Shown here piece by piece: positions 35,470-48,405 of a stretch of DNA of 64,000 bases. The notes under the pieces were generated by a model that was not told where the DNA came from, made no database searches, and worked only from the letters and a program-made list of their open reading frames with translations. Position 1 is the first letter of the stretch, and each line of letters opens with the position of its first letter. A program made the translations under genes and the position numbers. Origin of the DNA: Triplophysa rosa (taxonomy: Eukaryota > Chordata > Actinopteri > Cypriniformes > Nemacheilidae). The DNA is taken from the NCBI RefSeq assembly GCF_024868665.1, contig NC_079891.1, forward strand, positions 25,334,103-25,398,102, written 5' to 3'.

Positions 35470-36582
35470 ACAGATCTTTCATCAAATCAATGCATTTATT
35501 CAGGCATCAAATGCAGTATGTAGAGCAAAGGCTACAAAAAGTGCGTGTATTAATAGCATTTCTCACAAGAAAAATGACATTCCCTTTTTTCATGCAAAAA
35601 GGCAAAATAAAACTCATGACTCAGCTGTTACCCTGCAGATTTAATCTCCATTTTGATTCTTCAGATATACAGTATATGGCTCACCTTTTCTAAAACTATG
35701 TGGAAAGCTGAAGATAATTGCATTTTTTTTTCCCGCAATCTAAATATGCAGCAACACTGCAATTCACAGCTTGTCACTTAGAAAGATGCATTACTCTTCA
35801 GCAAAATGGTTTCGTGTCTACATCATTCATGCGATAAAGTAATCTCTTTTTGTATCTGGTAGCGGTAAATTCACTTTTTATCAACACAAAACAGGGAATC
35901 TACCACAGCGCTTTTCTATCATAACAATATTAGCACACCAAGAATAGCTGTGAATAATCAGGGTATACAGTAAAAACAAATATACAGCATAAAAGCTCCA
36001 TTTAGTCTCATGAATGAAAAAAGAGCAACCTCTGAGAAATAGGACTGCGCTATTTTCTAAAGTCAATCCAAAGAGGCAAATGACTGTGAGTTGTCAAACT
36101 AAGCAATGGCACAGACAGAAGTGTTAAGAGTCTGGCAGGTTTATCAGGCCTGTGATGGAATAATCAGGAAGTTGATAACCATCTGATTGGAACAGCAGAA
36201 CCGGCCCGTGGGAAGGAGGTGCTGAATCTGGAATTGCTGTACAAACACCAAGAGGAGTGAAAGAGATACAGACGCTGACACAGTGGATCAGTTGAGTTGC
36301 AGAAGATACAAAATGTGCACGTCTTTTTATACACTTTATTCATACAATTCACTCAGTAACACTTCCATTAACACATAAGAGATTTATAAAAATTAACATA
36401 TCTAACATGAACTAACAATGAAACAATATATTTTTGCAGCTTGTTTGAAATTTTGATAACGTTAATGTTGGTCAAAATGAGTACAATTGTTATTTGTAAT
36501 ATTAACAGACATAACTCATTAATCAATGCTAAAATAAAATTAACTAAAGTAAAAAAATGCTGTAGAAATATTTATATGTACT

Positions 36583-36768
36583 GTTAGAACACAAAAAAAA
36601 TATTTTGAAGAAAGTTGGTAACTGAACAGTACTGGCACCCATTCACTTTTATTGTATGGCGACAAAACCAATGCAAGTGAATGGGGGCCAGTTAACAACA
36701 TTCTTCCAAATATGTTCTTTTGTGTTCTGCGGAAGAAAGAAAGTCATAAAGGTTTGAAATGACAACAG
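36583..36768. mobile_element. Cyprinid MITE, internal hairpin copy
   Basis: AACACAAAAAAAATATTTTG at the left pairs with CAAATATGTTCTTTTGTGTT at the right. The loop holds CCCATTCACTTTTATTGTAT and its near-complement. Only the core of the family is present. Confidence 0.6.
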
Positions 36769-39700
36769 GGTTGCCTTTTGTTTTCTGTTTCTGTTTTAGC
36801 TTCACTAAATGCACTAAAGACATTAGTCTACATTTTCATTTATTCATTTAGCAGACACCAAAGCGATTTACAGTTGATGAATACAATTCATCTTAAGAAG
36901 TGCCAGAAATACAAACTACAAAGTTTCAGACACAATGTTCAGATAGTATAAATCGGAGGATAGCAGAGTCAGTTCTTTAAAATACTTCTAAATATGTGTG
37001 AAAATCTTTATGATCAGTATCAGTACCCTCACATTAATATGGAATCATAAAACATATTTGTGGTGTCAAAAACACAAGCAGCAGTACCTCTCTTTCCAAG
37101 TTTCTTTTTTCTTTCTTTAAATAGTATGGATAGTCTAACAATGCAGAAGAATAAAAAGAAACATAATACTATAGTAAGTATAAAGCGTGGGCCGATGTCA
37201 TACTCTCATGTGAAAATTCCACACTTAGTCACTGATCTGTCATTAACGGAGTGAAACGAAGACCTGAAGAAAAGCTCAAGTTCCAGCTCACTTTCTTCAC
37301 TCTACTTTCTCGCTGGTTCTTCATTTGTGCCCCGCCTGCCCTCCTCCCCCTGGAAACACGAGTCCCGGCAGGGGTTGGTTTAATCACCGCTAATTAAACA
37401 GGAGCAAGTATCCGATGGGCTATTCGATCATTGCAGGAGTTGTCTCAGCCTGCTAATTGTATCTTCCGCAATGGCCCACGTATTGAGTTACAGTGTTGGA
37501 GACTTGGGGAGAGATTTTTCAAGTGTCCTTAGGGGACCATGTAGCTATTAGTAGCAGTTGCAGACAGCTGATTTGTGTTAAACAGATAGATGTGGCCAGT
37601 GATCTCCTGTACAATCGGCTGCTGTTTAATTAGCCGTTGAAGGAGCAGAGGACAGCCGGTTAAAACTTGGCTGCTCACTGACTCTTGGTGCAGGTATAGA
37701 TTTAGCATCTTCAGAGTGCTCTAGGGCTAGTTCCCCAACACAAAAAGAAAATGAATGACAGCATTTGGTTTTAGTACTTACTGATGGGTGCCGTTAGGAT
37801 AGTTGACAGTATAATAAAATAATTCATATAATAATTAGGTTTTAGGCTGTCTATAAGTCAATTTATTGTGAATAATGTTAAAATATAAGGAGGGTCTTGT
37901 ATCACACTGAAAGGGCATATTTCGCGATAACAGCCGGCTGCTTGTACATTACACGGCTACTTGCCACATGAGAAAAAACTGGACATGTGAATTTGAAATA
38001 TTTTTTAGCTCATTTTTACCGAATGCTGACCTTCTGCGAGGAAAAGCAGATTACTTTTGGTTTTAAGGTAAGAAACGACGTTCAGATGTCACGAACAAGC
38101 AATGTGGTTTAATCATTTTTAAATATACTATCATATATGTTATTAAAAGATACATTTACATTTAATTTGTCAAAAAAAGTCAAAATTCCAACGAGCCGTG
38201 TAATAAGAGCTCCTAAAGTACAACTTGAGGAAAATGAGAGTGTAAATAAAATACATTTGATTTTGTTTTGAAATCTAAACCATGACAATATCTGAAAGCA
38301 GAACACAACAACAGCCATGTACAGTACAGCTCATTGATCTATAAATACCAGAAAAGGTAATGTAGTGGAAAAATAATTGCTTTCAGTTCCACTCCACTCC
38401 CTTGGTTCCACTATGAAAATTGCTGATTCTGAGGACTGTCAACCTCCTGACTCCTGAGCTTCCCTCTATCACATTATGTGTTAATGACAGAGAAAAGGTA
38501 ATCATAAAAATTCTAGATCTTGCACTATTTTGTTTCAGGGGATTAATTTTAGTTTGTACATTAACTGATAAATGATAAAAGAGCCTAAGAGGATTATTTA
38601 AATGAAGATGATTTAGCATAATTCAAACTTCATTATTTCAAACCAAACGTATTTGACACAAGAGCAATAAGTGCTTGCCTGTCATCAGACAATTTCATAA
38701 ACATCAAGATTAGAAAGAGACGGGAGACATGAGCACATCCAGTCTCCGTGATCCATCACAGTTTTAAAATGATTTCTTGGCCCATTTTTTACAAGCCAAG
38801 TCCATATTTCTACCTCATTAAAATCATCTTCAGTAGGTAATGGCTCATTAAAATCACAGCGTCCAGTCTATATGACTAAAAAGCCTATTGACTGATAGAA
38901 GACAGATGCAGATCAATGACCGCTTGGATGTCTTTTGGTTGTTGCCATTGATCTGACAAAGTACACTGCTAAGTTCACTCCAAAAATTCAAAAAGAACTG
39001 CAGTCTTTTGAAATCTGCCTATGTTACCCAACACAATAAACATACCAATTGCTTTTATTATACCGTAACTGTTTTTCTCTGATAAGCATACAGCTGCCTC
39101 TGTCACAATGTCAATAGCATGTCTAATGATGTATACAATTACTGTATATCAATACAACAGACCAAATTAAATATAATTTCATTCTGACTGTATCCCATAG
39201 CTGCTGGCTACAATTTCTCATCATCTGACTCTCACATAAAAAACTTACATGAGCTTTTGGCGTCCTGCAGTGTGAGGTTTGCCGGTCTGTTTAGCAGTAA
39301 CATCTGTACAAACCACAGGCATCATAGACCATCTCAGCACAAAAAAGGCTGATCCAACAACATTCACACAAACTCGTGATTGTGAGTTTCTTTCATTGTT
39401 TGAATGGTCCATCAAACGTGGCTATAAGGCAGAAGTCTGTTTTGTCCCACTGAGGGAAGTAGAGCAGACAGACCATCATCTCAGCTAGACTCGTTTCAAA
39501 AGATGTCTGAAGTTCAGAGTTAAGTTAGATTCGAAAAGTTTCATAGTGAACAACAAAAAACAGCTGATAAAAAGCTAAACTGACAGGCCATGACTCTAGG
39601 GTCTCCTCTACATTTACCCACAAATAGGACAATGGTCACTATAACTATTCACTGTGTGGACAGACCGAGATCAATAGCTGTAAAAGCCCATTAACAGAAA

Positions 39701-39843
39701 AGACTCACCACCCGATCATTGAAAGAGTGCAAAAGGTTTGACAGCAGCTATTATGTGATGTATGCTGTGATATTGCCTGCATAGGCATTTAAGAACACAT
39801 CAGAGAGGTGTCATTTGTAAAACATAAAGGATGGGACACTCAC

Positions 39844-39933
39844 ATCATCTGTTCTGAGCTTCTTAGCCGGGCATCCTCCATCCACTGGGTGTAACATGTA
39901 ATACAAACGCACCTTGTTTGCATGTTTTCGACT
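39844..39933 (-). CDS. zmat4: zmat4 second coding exon
   Basis: The exon lies between acceptor TTTCAG and donor GTGAGT and is phase 0 at both ends. It encodes 30 residues beginning [16 protein letters not shown] and ending KKLRTDD, numbered 35-64 of the protein. It supplies His38, completing the first finger as C16-x2-C19-x12-H32-x5-H38, followed by a basic linker. The frame is open and matches the recalled ZMAT4 family sequence closely. It is separated from the first coding exon by about 15.5 kb of repeat-rich intron. Confidence 0.95.
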
Positions 39934-41947
39934 CTGAAAGGGAAGAACAGAGAAAAAATATGATTTAGCTTAAAATATAAGGAATTCATTAAACTGGTAA
40001 ACAAGCATTGTACTGAAAACTGCTGGCAGGATTCAGAGCAGAACCAAAATAAACATCACACCAGTCCTCAGGTCTTTAATTTACCAAATTTATAGTAACC
40101 TGCTTAGAAACCTACAGGGCTGAAGTTTCCTAAAACTATTAAAACATTTCTGTTAATTTAAGTCAAATAAAATATCTACCTAAAAGTTGTTTGGAAAACT
40201 TAATAAACTAAACAAAAGTAGAAACAATAAATAAATGAATTGATTTAATTTAATTCAAATTAATTAACGTAAAATATATAAAAAATAAACAAAAAATAAA
40301 TAAGAAATAAAAATAAATTCATCTTATACAGTATAGTAACATAAACAAATAACAAAAGCACATAACAAAACTGCAATAAATGTAACTAAAACATTAAAAA
40401 ATTAAAAATATAAAAGTAAAAGCCAATTCAAAGTCTTTGCAAAACTACACTGAAAACACAACTATAATAACTCTGTATGTGTTGTATTTTCTTTTTATTC
40501 ATTTTAATCATATTTTAAACTAATATTTCTCCATTGTCTTTGCTACACATTTATAATGTTTATAAATGATTTTACAATTGACTTTTACATTTATTTATAT
40601 TTGCCTCTTATATGCCTAAAAGCAAATCAAATGCAAACATTACAAGAACAATGTGGTAAATTAAAATTGACTTGTAATTAAATTTAAGGGCTATGAAAGT
40701 TATATTTAACTTAAAGTTCAAAAATGTATATTTAGAAATTGTTTACATGATCATGTCACATGTGGATATAATCATTATAAAGAAAAATAAATAACAAACA
40801 TTGGGAATAAAAAGATAATTATATTTTTTAGTTAAAAATAAAATGGCACAATAAAGACGAGAACTGTAGTAACTGTAGCTTGAGGGAGAACTGAACAGGA
40901 GAATGGCAGCAAAGTGGAAGAGCCCATCTTATGCACAGGCCAATAAATAATTACTGCAGCTGACGCTAAGTGAGTGCGAAGCCACCAAGCCATCAATTTA
41001 TTGGCTTTGACGCGTGACTTTCAGAGAGCGGGCTAAATCAATTCACCCCTCAGTTTACCTGAAAATTATGTTGTTTGACAAGAAAGTAATTGAACTTCAC
41101 CCTCAACACAGAAGGCAAGAATCAAAGGGCGGATATGTGGGCCAGTGAGTGACACTGGGAAAACGTACAATATAACACACTCATTTCCTTTTAAAGGACT
41201 GAAAGATTTTCTGAACACATGGACCTGGATGAACTCTATACCTTGTTGACTACAGATGAATATGGCTGTAAAATGTAATCTGTCACCTGGAGTTTGAGGA
41301 CTAGGTCCTCATATATTTTCCTTCAACAGAGGTAATATGGAAGATGACAGAAAGAGAGAGATCACCAGAGACAGGCGGAGAGTGGAACTCAAAGTTATTG
41401 AGACTGACAGACACTAGGAAGATATGAAATAATCACTTGATGCCACTTGAGCACCTTGGGAGCTCGGATATACATAAATCTAGATTTTCCTTCAACCTGG
41501 CAACAATTTTCTCTCAGTTTCACCATCAGACAATAAAGATGCAAAAAAAAACTTGTCAGAATTGAACCCGAGCTCAATCCTCAGGCACAATCTTCCCACA
41601 ACCTGATTTATGTCTAACAGAAAATTATTTTGAAAAGGTGCAGAATTCCAAAAGTATAAAATGTATTAATAAATGAAACTATGATGGGACATTTGGGACA
41701 TTTACTAAAAATACAGCTTGAGCACAGTTGTTGCATAGATTTGTTGAATATCCATAAATGTAAATCTTTGATTTCATAATTCATAATAAGCTCGATTATT
41801 AATTTATTTCAAGCTTAAAATACATGAAAAGGAAGTTTATTTTGAAAAGGCAATATTATATATCTGACACTACACCCTTAAAAAAGGTGCTTCAAAAGGT
41901 TTTTCTATGCCATAAAAGAACCTTTTGGTTCCATAAAAAACCTTTAA

Positions 41948-43083
41948 AGGGGTCATATGGTGCGAATAAGTGTTTTTCTGTGTCTTTGGTGTGTTATAAG
42001 TTGCCCATGCATGTATTAGACACGTAAAATTGCAAAAATTAAAGTGTCGGAACAAAAGATGCATTCTATCTAAAAATCTAAGCAAAATGCGATATCCGCC
42101 GTGTTATTCAGTCATGTTTTCTCCCTTTCTTTCCAAACCGCAATATACGCCAGTCTCACTTCTCTGCAGAATGCGATATATCAACCAATCACAGCACACC
42201 ATTCCACGCATTGTAAACGGTAATGGCGGCACTCTGAATACAGTCGGCATCCTAGTTTCCCTGATCTACTTTGTACTTTGTGCTCAACAAACAAACAAAA
42301 AAATGAATAATTTTGACGGCATTGATGAACCTGTGCTGGTTTCTGCGGTGGGGAAGAAACGTAAACCATAGAAATCAAATTATTTACGTGAGGAGATTAA
42401 GAAGATGAGGCACTAATTTATAGCATTAAAAAAATGACCCATTGAATTCATTTTAGGAGCGATGACTGATAGAATGTATTTTTATTCCAGTGCCTGTATG
42501 TAAGACTATAGCGTTTTGGAAACAAACTCTTCATATGCAAGTAAGGTGGGCGTACCTGTCAGCACAATTGCTTTGGAACCTGATGTTCCTAATATGGTAA
42601 GATGCGTTACATTTCTGTCACACGCTTGCAGTATTCGACCAATCACTACGCAGTGGTTAAACGGCCAATCGTAGCACACCTCGCTTTTCAGAGCAATGAG
42701 CTTTGTAAAAAAATCTGCGTGTTTCACAGAGAGGTGGGGCAAAGAGGAGATACAAACATGCACGGTATGTGGAAAATACAGCGTTTTTGAACCTTGAATC
42801 GTGTATACACATTGGATTACATCTAAAACAAACAATAATATTCATTTTAACCGTGTCATATGACCCTGTGACAAGCAGAGCGGGACGACGGCCGTGAGGG
42901 AACGGCGCGAGGCCGGTGACACGAGTGATAATGAGAGAACTTCTCTTGTCCTTGTCCTTATGCTTACGGAGGTCCTCCGTGAGAGATGCGAGACCGGTGC
43001 AACGCGCAGCTTCATTCGCGTCACCAGCCGCCTCGCGTCGTTCCCTCATGGCCCTCATCCCGCTCTGCTTGTCACAGACCCCT
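41948..43083. mobile_element. TTAA element (Kolobok-like), copy 2, inverted relative to copy 1
   Basis: It has ends AGGGGTCATATGG and GACCCCT, with flanks TTAA (41944-41947) and TTTA (43084-43087). A plus-strand stretch reading NNFDGIDEPVLVSAVGKKRK, followed after a TAG by KSNYLREEIKKMRH in frame, looks like a decayed element-encoded protein. It is itself split near its right end by the 210-bp LTR-derived piece. Confidence 0.7.
42867..43076. mobile_element. 210-bp inverted U3-U3 LTR product with 5-bp duplication
   Basis: Both ends read TGTGACAAGCAGAGCGGGA inward, as inverted repeats. Each half resembles the 5' (U3) start of the LTR family at 17,224-17,535 and 54,985-55,269; for example, the left half has GAGTGATAATGAG as in the 17-kb LTR. 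The right half, reverse-complemented, has ATCTCTCACGGAGGA, as in the 55-kb LTR. GACCC is duplicated at both edges (42862-42866 and 43077-43081), the size used by that family's solo LTR. No R, U5 or internal sequence is present. Confidence 0.72.
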
Positions 43084-43275
43084 TTTACATCTAAAGAGCC
43101 TTTCTGTTTCACAAAAGGTGAAAAAAAGTAAGAAAGAGATGGTTATTTAAAGAACCTTTGACTGAATGGTTCTTCGTGGAACCAAAAATTTTAAGCACCT
43201 TTATTTTTAAGGGTGTAACTTAAGTAAAATCTCAAAATTTCTGCAATTCTGAAATAACTGCAAATATCAATCACG

Positions 43276-43400
43276 AAAATGATAATAATAATTATTAATA
43301 ATTCGTTACATTTATATAGCGCTTTTCTAGACACTCAAAGCGCTTTGGCATGGAAGGGGATCTCCTCAACCACCACCAATGTGCAGCATCCACCTGGATG
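43276..43400 (+). repeat. Fragment of a common fish repeat
   Basis: TTATATAGCGCTTTTCTAGA, ACTCAAAGCGCTTTGG and CAACCACCACCAATGTGCAG are the familiar blocks of an abundant teleost repeat tail. The class is not certain. Confidence 0.5.
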
Positions 43401-44049
43401 ATGATGTATCACAAAAGTCAAGTAAAGCATATCTTGCAGAAACGTTTAGTTTCACAATCTCATTTTATAGGGCCACTTCTCTACTGTCTTTCAATTCCTC
43501 CTCAGCAACCGAAGAACGGAATGGCACTTACAGGCGAATTTGACCCGTAGTGTACTATTAAGTACTCTAGACTCCTTGTGGGAGTCTTGGGGATGGTAAT
43601 TTCATGGAGATAGACAAAACCAGTCTCAATGGGTATAAGGTACATTTAGAATAGCTTAGGGTTGTTGATCTGCCAAAGCAATAGATTTTGAAGTCCACAA
43701 TGTAGCTCTGAGCCAAAAGCACATGATGTTCCAAACCTTACCATCATTTAGCCCGAGGAAAACATCAAGCTCTACTCATGGATACTCACAGGGGGAAAAT
43801 AACTGCCACATACAGAAAGCTATCAAGAGTCATTACTGTAAAGGGACCCACACTTCACTAGTTAGGGACTGTTTGCTAAGATGTGCTTCCTTCAGGGTTT
43901 GTGTTTTTATATCGAAAGTGAGTTGAAGAGCAGATGATCTTCTCAGTATAGTCAGAATCTGATTCAGTTTTACAAGCAAAATTGCCTTTCCTTTCCTAAC
44001 CAGTGTTGTTTACACTATGTAGTGATGATGCTGCACTTTCTATAAAAGT

Positions 44050-44280
44050 GGGCAGTCGTGGCCTAATGGTTAGAGAGTCGGACTCGTGACCAGAAGGATT
44101 CTCATGACCGGCGGGTAACGACTGAGGTGCCCTTGAGCAAGTCACCTTGCTCCCCAGGCGCTGGAGTGATAGCTGCCCACTGCTCTGGATGTACGTGTGT
44201 TCACTACTCTCTGGATGGGTTAAATGCAGAGGTCACATTTCGGGTATGGGTCACCATATCTGACAGATAGGTCACTTTCA
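44050..44280 (+). mobile_element. V-SINE-like element, complete copy, alternative 3' tail
   Basis: The tRNA-derived head (GGCCTAATGGTTAGAGAG) is followed by the central domain (CTGAGGTGCCCTTGAGCAAG, GATAGCTGCCCACTGCTC). It ends CGGGTATGGGTCACCATATC rather than in the TTGCCTTGTAC plus CTAAA-repeat tail seen at 14,397 and 51,240. The B-box region is damaged. Confidence 0.75.
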
Positions 44281-45951
44281 CTATAAGGCTTTGATGCTCA
44301 TTTACCTTCAGTATATGATCACCTGCAGTGCAGCCTTTAATGGATTCATCAGGGACCAAGCAGACCCGACAGCGGGTGCCAAAAGGAAGCAGAAACTAAA
44401 ACCAGTTGCAAACTGTTTGGCGAGCTGCAAACTGTTCACTTCCATGCCGAGAGGCATTTTTGAGAAGCTCCAACAACAAGTGAACACTGATATGACTTTT
44501 GTAAGCTGAAAACTTAATTAAGCAAGGCACTACTTTTTGAAAGGACATTCAATTCTGCTTTGTAATATTTGTATCTGTAAGTATATTTGAGCTAAAACTT
44601 GCATTAATGCACACTTTGCTTCCGTCGTGACTCCTAGAAGTTACCAACTGTGCTAATGACAATGGACATTTTTTGTGAAATATAATTTAATCAAGTCAGG
44701 ACATATCAAGAAAACAAATCTAAAAATTAAATAAAAATACCACAAAACCTACATAATCCCGCACCGATGTCGGGCTGACAAAGGCAAAACCCAGAAACTA
44801 TCAATCACTGAGAAAATGACTTTTCTTTGCATTTTAGCTAAACTCTTCTATCACAGGACAGATCATAATCGGTTATAACTCAATGTTGGCAAAATGGTTT
44901 TCCTTTGCACAGCAGTAGACTTCTGATGATTATGCCAGACACAAGAATGTATAAAGTAGTTAAAATCCTAATAATGGTACTTATAAATTAAATGTACAGT
45001 TATAAATTGTATTTACTTGTTCGCATCAGATAGATTTGAATATTAACATGCTACAGATCCAATGTATATTTTATATCTAAACACTAGACTTGAGCCCCAG
45101 TTTTGGGAGCAGACGCATTCTCATACAATGCCAGCAAACTGAGTGGGTTTTCTGATTTAGGCCAACAACTCCTTGCATGAGCAACTGCACCATGCTGCCT
45201 GAAGGATGGTCGTCAACACTCAAAGCACTTCTGCTGATTCCACGCAGAACAAAAACTAGGCCAGACAAATTTATTTGAAAACTTTGTTGGAAAAGTTTTG
45301 TCACAATCTCCACTAATTTCCTATTAGAAATTTATGAAGGCATCTCCAACAAGCTTACACACACATTCTAAAGTGAGCGCCTTTTAACAAAGCAATGGTC
45401 TAAAAATGGATGTTGTTAATTCAGAGAGTGCATAATTCATTTGAAAGAAATGGATGTGTTGCATAAAATATTTTACGTACAAAATACAAAGTACATTGCA
45501 AAATGCATAAAATTACACAGGAATATTTCAACAGCAAGATTAAAAGAAAATTATTTGCTGTGACATTCTTAAATTATTGTGCATGGTGAACTTTCACATA
45601 GATCAAAGCGAAGATGTGAATTCATGAGCAATACAGTAGATATAAGTCCTTTATAGATATAAAGGACTCTATTAAATCAAGCACTCTTCAAATACTGTAA
45701 TGTTTGCATTCTTTTTTCCTTAAAGGCACTCATCCTCATGCTTCACAAGTCCTTTGTTCAGCCCGTTAACACTTTCTTCTTCCAATTTGTTGCATCTCCT
45801 CCTCCTTCAAGAGTGAGAAATAAATAAATAACAGCAGAGGTGAGGCTTTATAGCTGCTGTTGCGCCAGAGAATCTTTATGATTATCAAGACATAAAACCA
45901 ATTTTAAAATGTTATTTAAAAATCTTATATGCTACCCTGAATTATTATTTC

Positions 45952-46457
45952 TGTCATGATCCTGCCTCACCTTGTCATGTTTTTCTAGTCTTGTGGCAGG
46001 ATCATGACAGTCCCACATGTTATGTATGGAAGCACATGTTCATTGTTTGTTATGATGGCCATGTGCTCTCCTGTCTAGTCTCTTGAACCCGCCCCCTCGT
46101 TTCCTCATCTAGCTTCCCGCCAGTGTTTCATTCCCCACACCTGCCTAGTGTAATTATCCCTTGTTAGATCAGCTATTTAATGCCCCTCTGTTTTCCGTCC
46201 TGTGCTGTTCCGTTCAATTTCACCCTTGTATGTATCTCGTGTCCTTGTTTCCTGATCCTTGTTTCTGAAGTGATTTTCTCATGTCTATGCCTTGCCTTGT
46301 TTTACCCACTCGTGGGAAGTTTTTTGATTTCAAGTTTTGAAGATCTTTCGTTGTTAAAGTTGCCCCATCGTGGGTTTTTTGTTTGTGTTTAATAAATATA
46401 TTTTGTTGCTGCCATTCCTTTGTCTGCGCTTGGGTTCTGTCCTCACCAGTCCTGACA
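45952..46457 (+). mobile_element. Solo LTR, 506 bp, with ATTTC target duplication
   Basis: It starts TGTCATGATCCTGCC and ends CAGTCCTGACA. ATTTC occurs on both sides (45947-45951 and 46458-46462). AATAAATATATTTTG near the 3' side supplies a polyadenylation signal. The first 15 bases recur as an exact reverse complement at 45,995-46,009. The style matches fish Ty3/gypsy LTRs. Confidence 0.85.
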
Positions 46458-47654
46458 ATTTCATTGTAGAAACCTTATATGGCAATTGTGAGAATTGAGA
46501 ACACAGAATAGCATGCATACATAAAACACCTGAACAAGGGCTAAATACAAAAAATACAATGTATCTATTTTATTAAATAGATATCCATTTTTATTTTATT
46601 AATCATTTATTTTGAACTGTAAAGTCAATGTTTTAGAATCAGCAGTACATTTTTTGTTGTATTTATTTTTTTCTGCAGCATTACAATTACAACGCATTAA
46701 AAATAAAATCATCTGGACTGCCTGTATACTGTAGTATATGTGCTGGAAAGCAATTAGTCAGGTCGGCTGGATAAACATGTTTTGTATGACTGCCTTTGAT
46801 TTGAGCTCACTATCAAAGAAAAACATTGGTTATATCTACTGACAATGAATTCATTAGACTGTATAACATGAGCTACTTCACCCATAAATGTCGTCTGGCT
46901 TTAAAGAAATCCAATTACTTTTGCTTTGTTTCGGAAAAAAATATCCTGAAAGAGGTAATGGGGTGGAAAATCATGCTGATTAGTTGTCCTTGTGCAATCG
47001 TTTATTTTTTTATCCTTGTGCACATTTTGTTTAAAACATTTTTTGGACACGTCCTGATTACTGCTATAGGGAGAAGCGTCTTACTGAATACGTCCTCCTT
47101 TATACAACATATCAGTTGTTAAGCCAACAAGAACATTCTGTCATAGCCAACCGCAGAGGAGCTAATTGTAGCAGCCAAATATATAGCAACAATTGAAAGG
47201 CATTACTGATCCTCGCTTGGCTAATAATAGAGAAGATGTGTTTAAGTAGGCTGTGCTGAATCAAAGTTAGACCTCTCGCAGCTCAGGGGGATTTCAGTTA
47301 GACCGCAAAGGTGTGTGAGATATACTGTCACCATTTTTGAGAAATTTCTATGCAGCTCAGCTCTCAAACAAATGTAATTAAATTCATCCCAATTGTTATT
47401 CAATTTGATCACAAGAGGAAGCAATTATGTTTAAAGAAACACGGAGAATTAAAAAACAGAGTACCTTACGTTTTAGATTTATATGTCCCACTGATATTAA
47501 GCTTTATTACTTAATTAATTTATGTACTGATGACAGACAGAAATATAACAGAAACCCGACCTGGCTGGTTCCTTTTTTTTATTAAAGTTCTTTAGGTCAA
47601 ATGCATGCAAATATAGATACTAGACATAGAGTTTCCCTAAAACGTCTGTGCCAA

Positions 47655-48405
47655 TAGGGGGTATGTATTGACATCACTTTCCCATGTGAACATGCCGGGA
47701 TACGCCCCGGGACACGCTCCCTTGAGTGGTAAAACACTCAGCAAAATGGCTGCTTTCAATTGGAGAAACAAAGAAACCGGGACTAAAACGCGCAATTATT
47801 TGCTGAAATTACAAGCAGCTGGTGTCACGGATCTCGAGGACAGAAGAACCCAAGCGCAGTCAGATGAGGGGTTAACACAACAGGAATATTTATTAAATAA
47901 CCAAAAACGAAACAAAAACCCGCGATGGGGTAAACTAAACAAAACAGGAAATTAACAGGACGAAGACTGATTTACACTAAACAACGCTAAACATAACTGG
48001 ACAAAACTAAACTAAAAACTTAATAAACTTGACAGAGACTTAAAACAGGAACACGAGCATGAAACAACAAGAAAGCTCAGGAGACATGGAAAGTATCGAA
48101 CGCAATACACCAGCACAAGACAATGAAACATGAGGACATCTTATAGGTTAGACAAACGAAGGATAACGAGCGAGGGCAGGTGGGAAACATTAGACATGGA
48201 AGGAAAGCAATACATGAAACGAGAGGGGCAGGGCCAATGACAAGACACTGGAGAGAACACATATTATTGTCAAAAGGACAATAATGGTGTGATCGGCTGA
48301 TACAAGCTAGGCTCACGTGACCTGCCAGAACTGTGTTTTACCACTCAAGCGGGCGTGTTTCGGCGTGTTCATGTGGGAAAGTGACGACACGTGCATACCC
48401 TCTAT
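47655..48405. mobile_element. TIR DNA transposon (AGGGGGTATG ends), interrupted by an LTR
   Basis: Left GGGGGTATGTATTGACATCA and right, reverse-complemented, GAGGGTATGCACGTGTCGTC begin about 75 bp of imperfect inverted repeat. The repeat includes CACTTTCCCA and CTTGAGTGGTAAAACAC in both arms. The middle is displaced by the LTR at 47,823-48,295. The superfamily is not assigned. Confidence 0.7.
47823..48295 (-). mobile_element. LTR inserted in a DNA transposon
   Basis: On the minus strand it ends GAGATCCGTGACA, with AATAAATATTCC before it and CGCTTGGGTTCT as in the LTR at 46 kb. The flanks are GCTGG (47818-47822) and GCTGA (48296-48300), a near-perfect 5-bp duplication. The minus-strand start CGATCACACC lacks the usual TG, so that edge is less sure. 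An ATTATTGTCC/GGACAATAAT hairpin lies near the start. Confidence 0.65.

Larger units (their letters stand above)
32602..39843 (-). other. zmat4: zmat4 intron between coding exons 2 and 3
   Basis: About 7.2 kb. The stretch 32.6-34.47 kb shows no recognisable element. 34.48-35.12 kb is a DNA transposon copy split by an LTR; 35.12-35.47 kb and 36.58-36.77 kb are MITE copies. 36.82-36.93 kb looks like a generic fish repeat tail. 37.0-39.8 kb shows no mobile element that I can bound. The interval 37.30-37.70 kb has higher GC and complexity than its surroundings. Confidence 0.75.
41873..43215. mobile_element. Outer MITE of a triple nest (CACCCTTAAAA ends, TA flanks)
   Basis: It is flanked by TA (41871-41872 and 43216-43217), with ends CACCCTTAAAAAAGGTGCTT and its near-complement AAGCACCTTTATTTTTAAGG. 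The body is built of repeated AAGAACCTTT / GGTTCCAT-like units. It was later split by the TTAA element at 41,948-43,083. Confidence 0.75.
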
